From Temnothorax longispinosus (lineage: Eukaryota > Arthropoda > Insecta > Hymenoptera > Formicidae): a stretch of 64,000 nucleotides of DNA. Below the pieces are notes generated by a model that did no database searches, was not told the DNA's origin, and was given only the letters and a program-made list of their open reading frames with translations. Location: positions 22,217,406 through 22,281,405 of the forward strand of contig NC_092361.1 of the NCBI RefSeq assembly GCF_030848805.1. The letters run 5' to 3'. Every line of letters begins with the position of its first letter. Position 1 is the stretch's first letter. Position numbers and translations under genes: made by a program. Of the stretch, positions 1 through 12,011 are shown in pieces.

Positions 1-7
1 TATTTAG

Positions 8-1944
8 GTGATGTACGCGTCGCAAGTCATTGTTGCGTTAGGCGGAATTGTTTATCCTATGTTGTGCGAAAGGATGTTGGCGTTGTACGGTTTTCGCGGT
101 AAGTGTCGCAAAGGCAAAGTTCCAGATATTTACAACTTATTTTTGTTTGTCGTTTGTGTTATAGGTACTGCGGCAATCATAGGTGCTCTAAGCCTTAATA
201 GCGTCGTTGGAATGACAATGATGCATCCCGTGGAATGGCACGCTAAAAATCCGGCAGAGGTTCGTGCTGAAAGAGCGCGCGAAAAGGAACAAAAAGTCTT
301 TCGAGAATTGGCACTATCGAATCGTCGTTCAACCATCCACGTGATCCACTCATCTTCCAAGACTAAATGGAGCAGTCTTCGTAGTCTCAAGGAAGAAAGG
401 GACACAAATACACCATTGCTGAATGAAGTTTTTAAGGTGACATGAAATTCGATGATAAGATTATGTCATTTCTTTGTCAATTAAATTAAAATTTTTTTCC
501 ATTTAATTATATTTGTCCGTTCATATTTACATTGACTTTGTTTAGCCTTCTGCACAAAGAGTTGCGTCAGTCTCAGCAATTGAGAGCGGAATGCGTTGGA
601 GAGCGAAATCAGGATCTATATGGGAAAGTTTATCGAGGCGTACATCGGCTATCTCGGCCTCTAGCTTAGTTAATTTGGCGACTCGCACGACTTATGTACT
701 AAGCGACATACGGCTTCATCTAGAAAAGAAGTATAGTGAAAGACGAACAGATAAAGAAACGCAGGAGAAGGAAGAGAAACAAAAAAAGGAAATCCAGGAA
801 AAGGAAGAGAAAGAAAATAAAGAAATTCAGGAGGAGGAAGAGAAACAAGAAAAGGAAACCCAGGAGAAGGAAGAGAAACAAGATAAGGAAATCCAAGAGA
901 AAGGAGAAAAACAAGACATTGAGAAAGAACAAAAGGCAATAAAGTAAGTATACGGTTCAGTTATTTGTGTAATTGAATTATATAATTTATGGTTAATATA
1001 TCTTAAGACTGTAAAACTTTGATAGTCCTGCTATTATATATTTAATAATATCATAATATATAATTCTATATCTTCATATAATTTACGCTCCGATTTATTT
1101 TGTCAATACCAAAGGTATAAAATCATTCTGAGAGATCTAGTGGATATGTCTCTGGTGAAGAATATCTGTTTCATAAATTTGTGCTTCGGCGTCAGTTTCG
1201 TGTGTACTGCCGACTTTGGTTTCTCTTCTCTACTTCCTCTTATGATGACCGATGCGGGATACCCGAAAGCCTATGCCGCACTGAGCGTCACAATCAGTGG
1301 AATAGCCGAGCTGGCGTCGAAAATTTTACTGTCAATTTTTACACTAATAATAAACGTAAAATCAAAGTATATATTCTTTATTGCCACAATCTTGATGGGA
1401 TTCGCAAGAATAGGTGAGTACAATCAATTTTATAATTGAATAAATAAATTATCGCAAATTTTTAGTTTCTGAAATGTCTAATAAAAATCACGATATGTAT
1501 AGGATTCCTGCTATATGAGGGTACGATAAAAGGCGCGTTAATTACAATAATGTTAATTGGAGCCGTGCGATCGTGGCTGCTGGTCCCGCAGCCTCTAGTT
1601 ATCATAGAAGATCTCCAAATAGAAAAATTTGCCTCGGCTTATGGCCTCAACGCTGCCATCTGCACTTTAGTCACGATAATTTTCGGCGCCATCGTAGGTA
1701 AGTTGAGAAAGACCGTATTAAGTTTTGATTCGTAATACATATAACTACATATGTGTATATTGTTGCAGGAATTATTAAGGATTGGACTGGTAGTTACAAA
1801 ATGTATCAAATTTCTTTACTAGTGTTAAATAGTGTTTTTATTTTACCTTGGGCTTTGCAATTCATCTTTGTAGACTTCAGAAAATGGCGAAAGCAACGCG
1901 CGCAAGAAACTAACACAAAATCTATCGACTGTCGATGGGAATGA
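8..1944 (+). CDS. Monocarboxylate transporter-like protein (SLC16/MFS), 3' part of gene
   Basis: Six exons join in phase: 8-98, 165-436, 546-943, 1115-1413, 1503-1697 and 1769-1944 (476 visible residues). The first exon follows an AG at 6-7, so the start lies outside the window. Recognition rests on YGFRG and ALSLNSVVGM..HPVEWH before the central loop, and on GIIKDWTGSY near the end, all placed as in insect SLC16 proteins. SLC16 family members carry monocarboxylates or related solutes across membranes; the substrate here is unknown. The visible part covers the end of the first six-helix half, a long charged loop in exons 2-3 with a Lys/Glu-rich repeat, and hydrophobic segments of the second half in exons 4-6. 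The protein ends in a short basic tail. The family assignment is firm; the exact member is not. Confidence 0.85.
763..925 (+). repeat. Lys/Glu/Gln-rich coding repeat in the transporter loop
   Basis: About five imperfect units of 10-12 codons with the theme EIQEKEEKQ occur in exon 3. At DNA level they are purine-rich gaggaagagaaac-like repeats. They lie in the predicted cytoplasmic loop between the two transporter halves and could form a charged helix or coiled coil. The periodicity suggests minisatellite expansion inside coding sequence. Confidence 0.75.
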
Positions 1945-2719
1945 AGAGATGTAGAACATCTCGAGAATTAGTGACTATTACTGATCCACTTATCAAATTG
2001 CATTCTTGCTGTTTCTTTATTAAAATGTTTAGTATTCTTAGTTATTCTTGGTGTACATACATGAAGCAAGTTAATTTTTATGTATGTAAAATAGCTATCT
2101 GCTGGTTATAATATAGAAAATTTTATATTTTATAATAAATATTGAATTTTTTGTACATACAAATAAATACATTTAAATAAATTTGATTTAAATTCTTATA
2201 CAAAAAACACACAAATTGTTTACATTTTTTTACAGAAAATTAATGAACTCATGAATATAAAATATATTAATGAGTTTATGTAAGTAAGATCGAACAACAT
2301 CATTTTTGTTAAGCGTTTTATTTGCTCAAAATTATACATTAGTAGATTAATCTTAATTAGTAATTTTATTATCAATTATTAACTTTTAATTATTAACTCT
2401 TAATAATTAATAAAATAATTGAAAATTTAATATAAACTTATATCTTATATATGAGTTGTAAAATATAGCCTTGAAGATATTTTTGATGGTACATTAAATA
2501 CAATGTATTAATTTTCTTCTTCGTCTAAAATATTGTATTACTTTAGAAAAATTAAATAGCTTTTTAGAGAAATTTTAGATAAATTATTAGAGAAATATAT
2601 TTACTCAAACAAGATTAATAAACAAAAAATAAAATTCTTACTAAAGTACATCCATATATATATTTATATTTGATTAGATTATTATGCTTTGCGCCGATAA
2701 TGGGATTGTTAATTCCCGG
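1945..2719. other. AT-rich intergenic region between transporter and P450 array
   Basis: The genes on either side are convergent. An AATAAA at 2134-2139 lies about 190 bp after the transporter stop and is a plausible polyadenylation signal; more AATAAA-like sites follow. From about 2283 the sequence matches the 3' flanks of the other P450 copies, which marks the left edge of the duplicated unit. No gene is seen. Confidence 0.6.
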
Positions 2720-5700
2720 TTATTCTTCTTTACGCGATGCTGGTTTGCGCGGCTCGACTTTGATCTTGAATCCATCATGTCTTTTCAAAATAATATCAGC
2801 TCGCAGTTGGAAATCTTTGTCGGGCGTATCAGAAACAATACGGTAATTCCTCAGTATCGTCGATAACAAAACTTTCAGTTTCAACATAGCATATTTGCGT
2901 CCCACGCAAGACCTTTGAAAAATGTATATTGTAACAATATTGGCGAGAAATGTCTTCTTCAACCTCATAGTTTAGAAAAATCCCTAGAGATAATAGGAAA
3001 AAATTATTACTAAAAAATATTATTAATTATTAAATACCTCGGTCCAGCACTGAAAGGAATGTAAGCATAATAATGTCTTTGTTGCATTCTTTCCGGTAAA
3101 AAGTTGTCTGGATCAAAAACTGTTGGATTTGGATAATATTTCTCCAACCGATGCGTCATAAATTGTACGACCAGTACCGTGGCAGACTTTGGAAGAACAT
3201 AATTGCCCGTAACTGTTAATATAAAACATATTAAATGTATTTTTTTTTAATTTATAAATGAGTTCTTTTAAATATGTACTATAACGCGATTAATATTATT
3301 GTTATAGTAATGCATTTAATTAGATAATTTACCTATTTTCACATCTTCGTTAAGATGCCTGGCAATCAAAGGTACCGGTGGGAAAAGTCTCAAAGTTTCC
3401 ATAATAACTCTCTCGAGATATTTCATCTCTAAAGTATCTTGGAAAGTGCATTGTCTGTCGCTATCACCAAAAATCGTATCCAATTCTTCGTGCACACGAG
3501 CCTGCACGATGAAAATCATTAAATTATAAAGAAAAGGAAAGAGTTAAATTATTACGATTGTTATATCGAAATCAAGCAATATATCGACTTTTCTCAGGAA
3601 CGACAGAGATTGATGAAGATCGTAAAATGCAATATCGTTGAATTACTTATGGAGTTACTATTTTAATTTCGATTTAATTTAAATATAAATGTAATTAGCG
3701 AGAGAAACAAATAAATAACCCGTTAGGATGGGTGACGCGATCAATGGCAAAAAATTATTTATGAAGTTGTGCGCTTCATGTCATACCACGGAAAAGGGTG
3801 GAAAACATAAGATAGGTCCTAACCTGCATGACATCATGGGCAAAACTTGCGGAAGTAGGTGTACTAATGCCCCAATGTCATATTATACACGATATCTCAG
3901 GAAAATAATTTAATATATATAGACAATATCTCAGGAAAATAATTTAATCAAAAATAAATTCAGAAAAAAATTGTTTTAACAGTTATTTAATAGTTATATA
4001 GTAGTATTTATGCGTAAATATGTATATAATGCTATATATTGAATAATAGTATGACAATTTATATGTAACTATTAATTTTTTCTAGCTATTCCGGGATTTA
4101 ATTTCACGGAAACTCTGAAGGAAAAAGCTATTGTATGGGATGAGAAGACTTTAAACGACTACCTCGAAATTCCCAAAAAATTTATCCCGGGAACAAAAAT
4201 GGCATTCTACGGTGTCAAGAAGGCCGAAGATCGAAGAGATTTGATCGCTTTCTTAGCTACTTTGAAATAACCGCGTTTTAATAAACAGTATGTAGCAATT
4301 TTGCTGCACAAATGCAACATGCAAAATAACCATGGGGTTATGTTATTAATTATGTAATTATTGTAATGAATCATCGAAAATAGTAATAATGAATATACCT
4401 GAACATCTGGATGATTTCCTAAGACACAAAGTGCAAAACTCGAGCCAGCCGCCGTGGTATCATGACCCTGTAATAAATCAATGAATTTCTTTTTGATGTA
4501 TAAAATAATAACGTGATTTATTATAGCAATACAGTTTGCGATGCATAAGGTATTTTGTAGAAGAAAAAGTTAAAAAAAGTTTAAATTATAAAGTTCATGT
4601 ACACGTTCTCAAAAATTCATGATAAGATTACATTTATTCTCAAAAAGAAATTGTCATACTTCAAACATGATGGTGTTCACTTCCTCCCAGATCTCCTCGT
4701 CAGTCATTTGCCCATTCTTCTTCAGTTCGAACATCATTTCTAGAAAAGCATGTCGCTTTTTCTCACCTACGTCGTTCTCATCAATATCATCGAGGTCATC
4801 TCTTACGTAATGCATATAATTAGCGGGTCTATTATTAGCATTTTTCGTATTTTCGGTCACATTCAAATTTTCCATTGGTTTATCGTTTTGCACTTCTTTT
4901 ACTTGTTGATCTTTCACAAGTTTTTCTTCGACATCCTTTGCTTTCTCTTTGATCACATGTTCTGTCAATGTATGAACAATATTGAGCAGTTTCTCCTGAA
5001 CTTTGGCAAGCTTCGAATATTTGAAAAACATGTCCAATCGTAGTGATATATCATAATGTCTTCGGTGTATAATATCGCTCAGTCTACAATATTCATATTA
5101 TGGTGAGTGCGTTTTCTATATGATAAGTAAATAATAAAAAAAATGCTACGTGTAATTTTAAGAAGAAAAAAAAATATATACTTCATCACTGCCATGGCAT
5201 ATTCAAATCCGGTTTTCTGTCTTCTTTCCTTCCTAACTCCCATCGCTGTTTCCGTTAAAATATCAACCGTTACGGCTGACAGATAATCGTGGCAATCGAA
5301 TTCCTTTCCAACTTTATCGCGAAGCCGGTTCACGAGATCTATGCTGTTTTCGTAAAATAAAGGTACAAACGTCTTCAAGATATTCATGTGAAACGTAGGC
5401 GCAATCACTTTTCTATGTCTGCGCCATTTGTCGCCTTTTGTGATTAGCAAACCGTCTCCAAGCCACGGTTTGAACAATCTACGATGGAGATAAAGGAAAT
5501 TATTTTAAGCAATATCTTACGTATAAAAAGTGACAAAACATCCAGCACAAAATTTGCACCTCTAGTTTTACATATAATATAGGAACGAAGCACATATATA
5601 TTTTAATGAATTTATTAATTGTTAATTTAACTTCTTACGCATATTCTTCGGCTTTGTCGATATGCACAGAACTACTCAAGATTATTTCAACATCTTGTGG

Positions 5701-6129
5701 ATCTGCCAAGAAGACTACTACTTTTGAACCTAAATACGCGCCTACTACACTTCCATACTTTTCAAAAAAATCAAGACCTATCTCTATTAATGCTTCGGGA
5801 GGCGCTTTAAGAGTTATTAATGAATGACCTAGTATAGGTACGGATGGTGGGCCTAAAAGAAGAAAAAATTTGTTGTAGGATAATATGAGTAAATAATAAT
5901 CAATATTGATGAGAAGACTACTCGCCAAAAACATATTCGTCGAGTAAAAAGTTAAACTTATTTCTTATTATTAATATGTAAATATACCTGGTAGTTTCTT
6001 CACAAGACGAACTGCTCGAGAGGTTTCGATGTAATAGTACGCTGCAGCTAACACTGCAAGAAGCGTAGTCAGCAGAGAAAAAGTTAAAGTTGACATATAG
6101 GATGTTGTTACTGGATCCGCATCCATCAT
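2720..6129 (-). CDS. CYP4: CYP4-family cytochrome P450, copy 1
   Basis: Eight exons in transcript order: 6129-5988, 5852-5639, 5478-5182, 5083-4660, 4467-4399, 3501-3333, 3212-3038 and 2912-2720, giving 560 codons plus stop in phase throughout. The start has two adjacent ATGs (6129 and 6126); the other copies align with the second. The protein is a membrane-anchored microsomal monooxygenase: an N-terminal hydrophobic anchor, then KKLPGPPSVP, the C-helix W-R-R-H-R, the I-helix FEGHDTTAAG (around residues 358-367), ExxR as ETLR (417-420), and the heme loop FSAGPRSCVGRKYA with ligand Cys near 499. The Glu before GHDTT is the one that binds heme covalently in CYP4 enzymes. The heme loop is split by intron 7. 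Substrate is unknown; the family acts on fatty acids, hydrocarbons and foreign compounds. An ant-specific CYP4AB-like identity is possible but unproven. Intron 5 holds a cytochrome c gene on the other strand. Confidence 0.93.
3728..4270 (+). CDS. Cytochrome c, intact gene nested in a P450 intron
   Basis: Two exons, 3728-3854 and 4086-4270, with donor GTAGGT and acceptor TTCTAG, encode 103 residues. Numbering as in vertebrate cytochrome c holds without gaps: heme attachment by C14-x-x-C17-H18 (CASCHT), P30, W59, Y67 and axial ligand M80 in PGTKM. Such proteins carry electrons from complex III to complex IV in the mitochondrial intermembrane space and can signal in apoptosis. The gene lies wholly inside intron 5 of CYP4 copy 1 on the opposite strand. 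Several usually conserved sites differ: R38 to K, K39 to T, T40 to C, Y48 to F, N52 to L and G56 to A. The C-terminus is two residues shorter than the usual 105 with Met. It may be a testis-type or otherwise specialised paralog, which is inference. The open frame and intact ligands argue against a pseudogene. The intron excludes a simple processed copy unless gained later. Confidence 0.88.
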
Positions 6130-6338
6130 GATTTAAAAAAAAGTACTGTCTCGTAATAGTCACTTATTTCTCACTTCTTTCTTGCAACTTACTAATTATA
6201 GTGTCGACATTGAAAGACACAAGATTCAAGATATTAAAGTACTGTAACAGTAATAGAAATACTTTACTTGTCGTTGGCGACTGAAATCACTTGTCAACGG
6301 TAAATACGTCTTTAACTAGCTCGCAGTAGTGACCGATA

Positions 6339-6345
6339 TTTTATA
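6339..6345 (-). promoter_or_regulatory. Putative TATA box of CYP4 copy 1
   Basis: TATAAAA on the minus strand, about 210 bp upstream of the first ATG. The same motif in the same sequence context (GCTTATAAAATAT-like) occurs upstream of all four genes, so it is probably a shared core promoter. The transcription start was not determined. Confidence 0.55.
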
Positions 6346-6349
6346 AGCT

Positions 6350-7115
6350 TTAGTCCAGAGGAATTTACGTATTCGGTCTCACTTTTTAATTATACAATGA
6401 CCTCGTCAATATCGCATTGCTTGTTCATTTCCACTACGCAAATAATCGCAGACCGGATGAGAAAATTGCGTCACGCATTTGATTTCAAATGTAAGTTAAT
6501 TCATCAATGTGGCAATATTGCCCCAGACGTGACACAGCCGTAAGCGCAACCTTTTTAATAAACAACCGGAAATCGACCTGTCGACATTATAAAGGAAGCA
6601 TTGAAAGCGCGAAAAATATAAAAAAGACTTTTGTTGCATACAGCAAGTAACGAAATTATTGGTATATCGTAATTATGGTGTGTCATTGTTGATTTCACTT
6701 TTAATTTCGAATTAATATAAATCCCTCTCTTATATAATGAAGCAAAATATTTATTAGGAGAGGGGGGGGGGGCATTATAATTAAAAACAATAAATAAAAC
6801 GTAAAGTAAATTAAGGCTATTTGAATTGCAACCTATACTTAAATATAAAATATTTTCCTCGTGCAAACATCAAATTATTCGAAAAAAGATGGTGGGGACA
6901 ATCATATCCGCGTTAAGAACAAGAGAGATAGTGATATTATTAATTGTATTCAATGAACGAGATATTAAAAATTGTATTTAATTTGCAATGCATTTTTAAT
7001 TTTTCTTGTAATATTAAAAATCTTTATAAATATTTCAATACTCTTTATTAACTTTATAAGTAATTATTAGGGTAACTCTCTCTTTCTCTCTCTCCGTCTC
7101 TCTCTCTCTCTCTCC

Positions 7116-7160
<45 letters not shown>

Positions 7161-7494
7161 TCTCCGGTATATACGCCGCACCTAAGGAAAACTTAATTCA
7201 TTAAGTACTATTTAAAATGTTAAAGGCAAATAAATTATACCAATAAAAACTTTATGAAATTTTTATTCTTTGTACTTAACAAAAAAAAACTTTCAGAGAC
7301 CCTTGCATTTTTGCCATATATCCTATGTGTAAAAATGATAAACAAATTATAAAATTGAAAAAATTTAAAAAGAAAATAGACGAACGATAGATGCATTAAA
7401 GGTTATTGTTATATGATAAAAAAAAAAGAAGGAAAAAGAACACATAAAAGATTTTGATTTTTATAGTGTTTGTACTATGGCATAAATCCCGCAT
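6350..7494. other. Upstream flank of CYP4 copy 1, no gene
   Basis: AT-rich sequence with a short poly-G run near 6762-6772 and a long (TC)n tract. The part 6430-7080 matches 26640-27300. From about 7170 to 7494 there is low-complexity AT-rich sequence. No coding signal was found. Confidence 0.6.
7075..7164. repeat. (TC)n microsatellite
   Basis: Nearly uninterrupted CT dinucleotides with a few CCG interruptions over about 90 bp. Confidence 0.95.
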
Positions 7495-8168
7495 GCTAAA
7501 AATGCCATCTATATCCTAAACAGGTGGGATATACAAGATATCAAGCTAAACAAAGAATACAAGAGCTATGCATTTGTATTTTGTTGTATTCCATCATTTA
7601 CTATCCCTTTACACTTATGTATCATGAAATAACCATTAAACCTCTAACACTCTTTACAGTAATCATTTTACGTAGGTCGTAATATATGATCGCGCTACTT
7701 ACTACGGTGAAAAATCGATTCAACTAACGATGGTTTCGTTAATATTAACAGTAAAGAACTGAAATTACAACACAATACTAATAGGGCATAAAGGCACATA
7801 ACAAAATATTTGCGAGAAAATACTTAGATTATATAAGGTTATATAAACTAGAACAACGATGTAATTTTTGTTAAGTGTTTTATTTGTTCAAAATTATATA
7901 AAGTAGATTAATCTTAAGTAGTAACTTTATTATCAATTATTAACTTTTAATTATTAACTCTTAATAATTAATAAAATAATTCAAACTTTAATATTAGTCA
8001 TATAAACTTATATTTTATATGTAAATAATTTGCAAAAAATAGTCTTGAAGATATTTTTGGTATTTTAAATATAATAATATCTATTGATTTTCTTCTTTGT
8101 CTAAAATATTTCATTATTCTAGACAAACAAATATCAAATTATTAGAGAAATGTATTTACTCAAGAAAG

Positions 8169-8174
8169 TTTATT
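8169..8174 (-). terminator. Putative polyadenylation signal of CYP4 copy 2
   Basis: AATAAA on the minus strand about 100 bp after the stop. Equivalent signals occur at 13322-13327 for copy 3 and 20293-20298 for copy 4. The matching position in copy 1 is altered. Confidence 0.45.
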
Positions 8175-8273
8175 AAATAAAAAGAATAAAATTGTTGCTA
8201 AAGTACATTTATCGATATATTTATATTTGATTAGATTATGCTTTGCGCGGATAATGGGATTGTTAATTCTCGG

Positions 8274-11200
8274 TTATTCTTCTTTACGAGATGCTGGTTC
8301 ACGCGGCTCGACTTTGATCTTGAATCCATCATGTCTTTTCAGAATAATATCACCTCGCAGGTGGAAATCTTTGTCGGGCGTATCAGAAATAATACGGTAA
8401 TTCCTCAGTATCGTCGATAACAAAACCTTCAGTTTTAACATAGCATATTTTCGCCCTACGCAGGACCTTTAAAAAATGGGTTATTGTCAACAAATGTAAC
8501 AATATACGCGAGAAATTTTGTAGATATCGATGTTTTAAGAACAAATATTTATTTTATTAAACTTAAACGTAATTTTTAAAATATAACTCTTATAGTTTAG
8601 AAAAATCCTTAGAGATAATAGAAAATAATTGCTACTAAAAAATATTATTAATTATTAAATACCTTGGCCCAGCACTGAAAGGAATGTAAGCATAATAATG
8701 TCTTTGCTGCATTATTTCCGGTAAAAAGTTATCTGGATTGAAAACTGTTGGATTTGGATAATATTTCTCCAACCGATGCGTTATGAACTGTACGATCAGT
8801 ACTGTGGTAGACTTTGGAAGAATATAATCACCTGTAACTTTAATATATAACATATTAAATGTATTTTATTTAATTTATAAACAACTTTTTTAAGTATTAA
8901 CGCGATTAATATTATTGTTATAGTAATGCATTTAATTAGATAATCTACCTATTTTTACATCCTCGTTAAGATACCTGGCAATCGCAGGTACCGGTGGGAA
9001 AAGTCTCAAAGTTTCCATAATAACTCTCTCGAGATATTTCATCTTTAAAGTATCTTGGAAAGTACATTGTCTGTCGCTATCACCAAAAATCGTGTCCAAT
9101 TCTTCGTGCACGCGAGCCTGTACGATAAGAATCATAAATTAAAAAAGAAAGAATAGAATTAAATTATTATGATTGTTATATCGAAATTAAGTAATGTATT
9201 GACTTTCCTCAGAAATGATAGAGACTGAAGATCGTAAGATGCAATATTATTGAATTACTATTTTAGTCTTAATTTAATTTAAATATAAACGTAATTAGCA
9301 AGAAACCAATAAATAACCTGTTAGGGTGGATGACGCGATCAGCAATAATGGTAAGAAATTATTTATGAAGTTGTGCGCTTCATGTCATATCACGGAAAAG
9401 GTGGAAAATATAAGATAGATTTTAATCTGCACGGCATTATGGGCAAAACTTGTGAAAGTAGGTGTATTAAATGCCCTATCTAGACAATATCTTAATCAGA
9501 AAAATTATTTAATAAAAAAATGTAATAAAAAATTTAATAAAAATAAATAAATTCAGCTAAAATAAGATTGCTTTAACAATCGTTTAATAATAATAATATT
9601 TATGCCTAAATAAACATACCTATAAAGCTATTGAATAATAGTGTAATTTATATGTAACTAATTAATTTTTTCTAACTATTCCGGGATTTCTTAAAAATTA
9701 TATGAAGGAAAGTGTTATTTTGTATACGAAGAGAAGACCCTAAACGACTACTTCAAATTTCCCAAAAAATTTATTCCGGAAACAAAAATGGTATTCTACG
9801 GCGTCAAGAAGGCTGAAGATCGAAGAGATTTGATCCTTCTTAGCTGTTTTGAAGTAACTGCGTTTTAATAAAACAATATGTAACAGTTTTGTAACTCAAA
9901 TGCAACATACAAAATAACCATTGGGGTATGTTATTGATCGTGTTATTAATTAATTAATGTTATTAATTATTGAAAATAAAGTGTACCTGAATATCTGGAT
10001 GGTTTCCTAAGACACAAAGTGCAAAACTCGAGCCAGCCGCCGTGGTATCATGACCCTGTAATAAGTCAATAATTAATTTTTTTTTGAAGCATAAAATAAT
10101 AACTTGCAATAAACGTGGCATTTTGATGTAAAAAAAAATTTAAGAAAAGTTTAAATTATAAAAATTCATGTGCACGTTTAAAGATTCATGATAAGATTTT
10201 ATTTATTCTCAAAAAGAAATTGTCATACTTCAAACATGATGGTGTTCACTTCCTCCCAGATCTCCTCGTCAGTCATTTGCCCATTTTTCTTCAATTCTAA
10301 CATCATTTCTAGAAAAGCATGTCGCTTTTTCTCACCTACGTCATTCTCATCGATATCATCGAGGTCATCTCTTACGTAATGCATATAATTAGCGGCTTTG
10401 TTTTTAGCATGTTCCGTATTTTCGGTTGGATTTGATTTTTCCATTGGTTTAACGTTCTGCACTTCCTTTACTTGTTGATCTTTTACAAGTTTTTCTTCGA
10501 AGTCCTTTGCTTTCTCTTTGATCACATGTTCTGTCAATGTATGAACAATATTAAGCAGTTTCTCCTGGAGTTTTGCAAACTTCGAGTATTTGTAAAGCAT
10601 GTCATATCGTAACAATACATTATACTGTCTTCGATGTATGATATCGCTCAGTCTACAATATTCAAATTATGGTGAGTGCGTTTTCTATGTGATGAGCAAA
10701 TAATAAAAAAAAAACCGTTACGTGTAATTATAAGAAAGAAACAATGTGTACTTCATCACAGCCATAGCATATTCATATCCGGTTTTCTGTCTTTTTTCTT
10801 TTTTAACTCCCATCGCTGTTTCTGTCAAAATATCAACCGTTACGGCTGACAGATAATCGTGGCAATCGAATTTCTTCCCAACTTTATCCCGAAGCCGGTT
10901 CACGAGATCTATGCTGTTTTCATAAAATAAAGGCACAAACGTCTTCAAGATGTTCATATGAAACGTGGACGCAATCACCTTTCTATGTCTGCGCCATTTG
11001 TCGCCTTTTGTGATCAGCAAACCGTCTCCAAGCCACGGTTTGAAGTATCTGCAATGGAGATGAAGAAGATTATTTTAGCCAATATTAGTAAGCAATGGCT
11101 TATATAATAAATGACAAAACATCCAGAATAAAATTTGCACCTCTAGTTTTACATATTACTGTAACAAAGCACAATATACATTTTAATAATCTAATTAATT

Positions 11201-11729
11201 ATAAATTTGACATCTTACTCATATTCCTTGGCTTTGTCGATATGCACAGAACTACTCAAGATTATTTCAATATCTTGTGGATCTGTTATAAAGGCTACTG
11301 TTTTTGTACCGAAATACGCGCCTCCTGTACCTCCATACTTTTCATAAAATTCAATAACTTTCTCTACCATTAATTCGGGAGGCCATGTAAGAGGTATTAA
11401 TGAATGACCTAGTATAGGTACGGATGGTGGGCCTAAAAAAAGAAAAAATTTGTTATAGGATAATATAATGAGTAAATAATAATCAATATTGACGAAGACT
11501 ACTCGCCAAAATTATTTCTCGTCGAGTAAGAAATTAAACTTGTTTTTTTTTTATATATATATATATATATTATGTATATATAATATATACCTGTTGGTAG
11601 TTTCTTTATTAGACGAACTGCTCGAGAGGTTTCGATGTAATAGTACGCTGCAATTAACATTGCAACGAGCATCAGCAGAGAAAAAGTTACGGTTGACGTA
11701 TAAGATGTCGTAATTGGATCCGTGTCCAT
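8274..11729 (-). CDS. CYP4: CYP4-family cytochrome P450, copy 2
   Basis: Eight exons: 11729-11591, 11432-11219, 11048-10752, 10652-10229, 10055-9987, 9117-8949, 8837-8663 and 8466-8274 (559 aa). The layout and phases match copy 1. All key elements are present: N-terminal anchor starting MDTDPITTSY, W-R-R-H-R, FEGHDTTAAG, ETLR and heme loop FSAGPRSCVGRKYAM. The first exon ends KKLPT-G, with one residue more than copies 3 and 4. Exon 2 differs most from copy 1 (WPPELMVEKVIEFYEKYG), a region near predicted substrate-recognition site 1, so substrate range may differ. The C-terminal tail SRKEE is kept as in copy 1. A TATA box lies about 165 bp upstream with no element in the leader. The gene appears functional. 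Confidence 0.92.
9326..9857 (+). pseudogene. Cytochrome c pseudogene in intron 5 of CYP4 copy 2
   Basis: Both exons of the nested cytochrome c are recognisable (about 9326-9453 and 9676-9857), including the codons for CASCH. The start codon is GTG instead of ATG. A small insertion lies near codon 5, a lost base after the heme motif brings an early TAG, and exon 2 has several frameshifts. It is clearly non-coding now. Unit 1 carries the intact version at 3728-4270. Confidence 0.85.
11551..11591. repeat. (TA)-rich microsatellite in intron 1 of CYP4 copy 2
   Basis: Alternating TA with small interruptions, next to the exon 1 donor. The other copies have only a short AT-rich stretch here. Confidence 0.8.
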
Positions 11730-11890
11730 TGTGATTTAAGGAAAAGTACTGTCTCGTGATAGCAATCAAAGTACTATAACAGTGCTTTAATAGAAATATT
11801 TTATTTGTTATTGACGACTAAAGAAGCCACGTTATTAATCACTTGTCAACGGTAAATGCGTCTCTAACTCGCTCGCAGTCGTGACCAATA

Positions 11891-11897
11891 TTTTATA
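11891..11897 (-). promoter_or_regulatory. Putative TATA box of CYP4 copy 2
   Basis: TATAAAA on the minus strand in the same context as upstream of copy 1. The sequence between it and the ATG includes GTTATTAATCAC, the unoccupied form of the site that carries a MITE in units 3 and 4. Confidence 0.55.
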
Positions 11898-12011
11898 AGC
11901 TTTAGTCCAGAAAAATTTACGTATTCGGTCTCACTTTTTAATTATACAACGACCTCGCAATTTTATTGCTTGCTCATTTCCATGTCTAACCTATATCCAT
12001 TACGCAAATAA

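Larger units (their letters stand above)
2283..7080. repeat. Duplicated unit 1 of the CYP4 array
   Basis: This leftmost unit contains CYP4 copy 1 and the intact nested cytochrome c gene. It lacks the roughly 350 bp that opens units 2-4 (for example 7495-7850) and lacks their transposon-rich upstream block. Its upstream flank at 6430-7080 matches 26640-27300 beyond unit 4, so the two outer flanks preserve the ancestral upstream sequence. Confidence 0.8.

Noticed and set aside
4619..5043. Plus-strand frames opposite P450 exon 4, repeated in all copies
   Set aside because: They mirror a conserved coding exon on the other strand and have no independent features.
7075..7164. Regular repeats as a possible CRISPR array
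   Set aside because: It is a simple (TC)n tract; no spaced repeats of CRISPR type occur anywhere in the window, and the DNA is eukaryotic.
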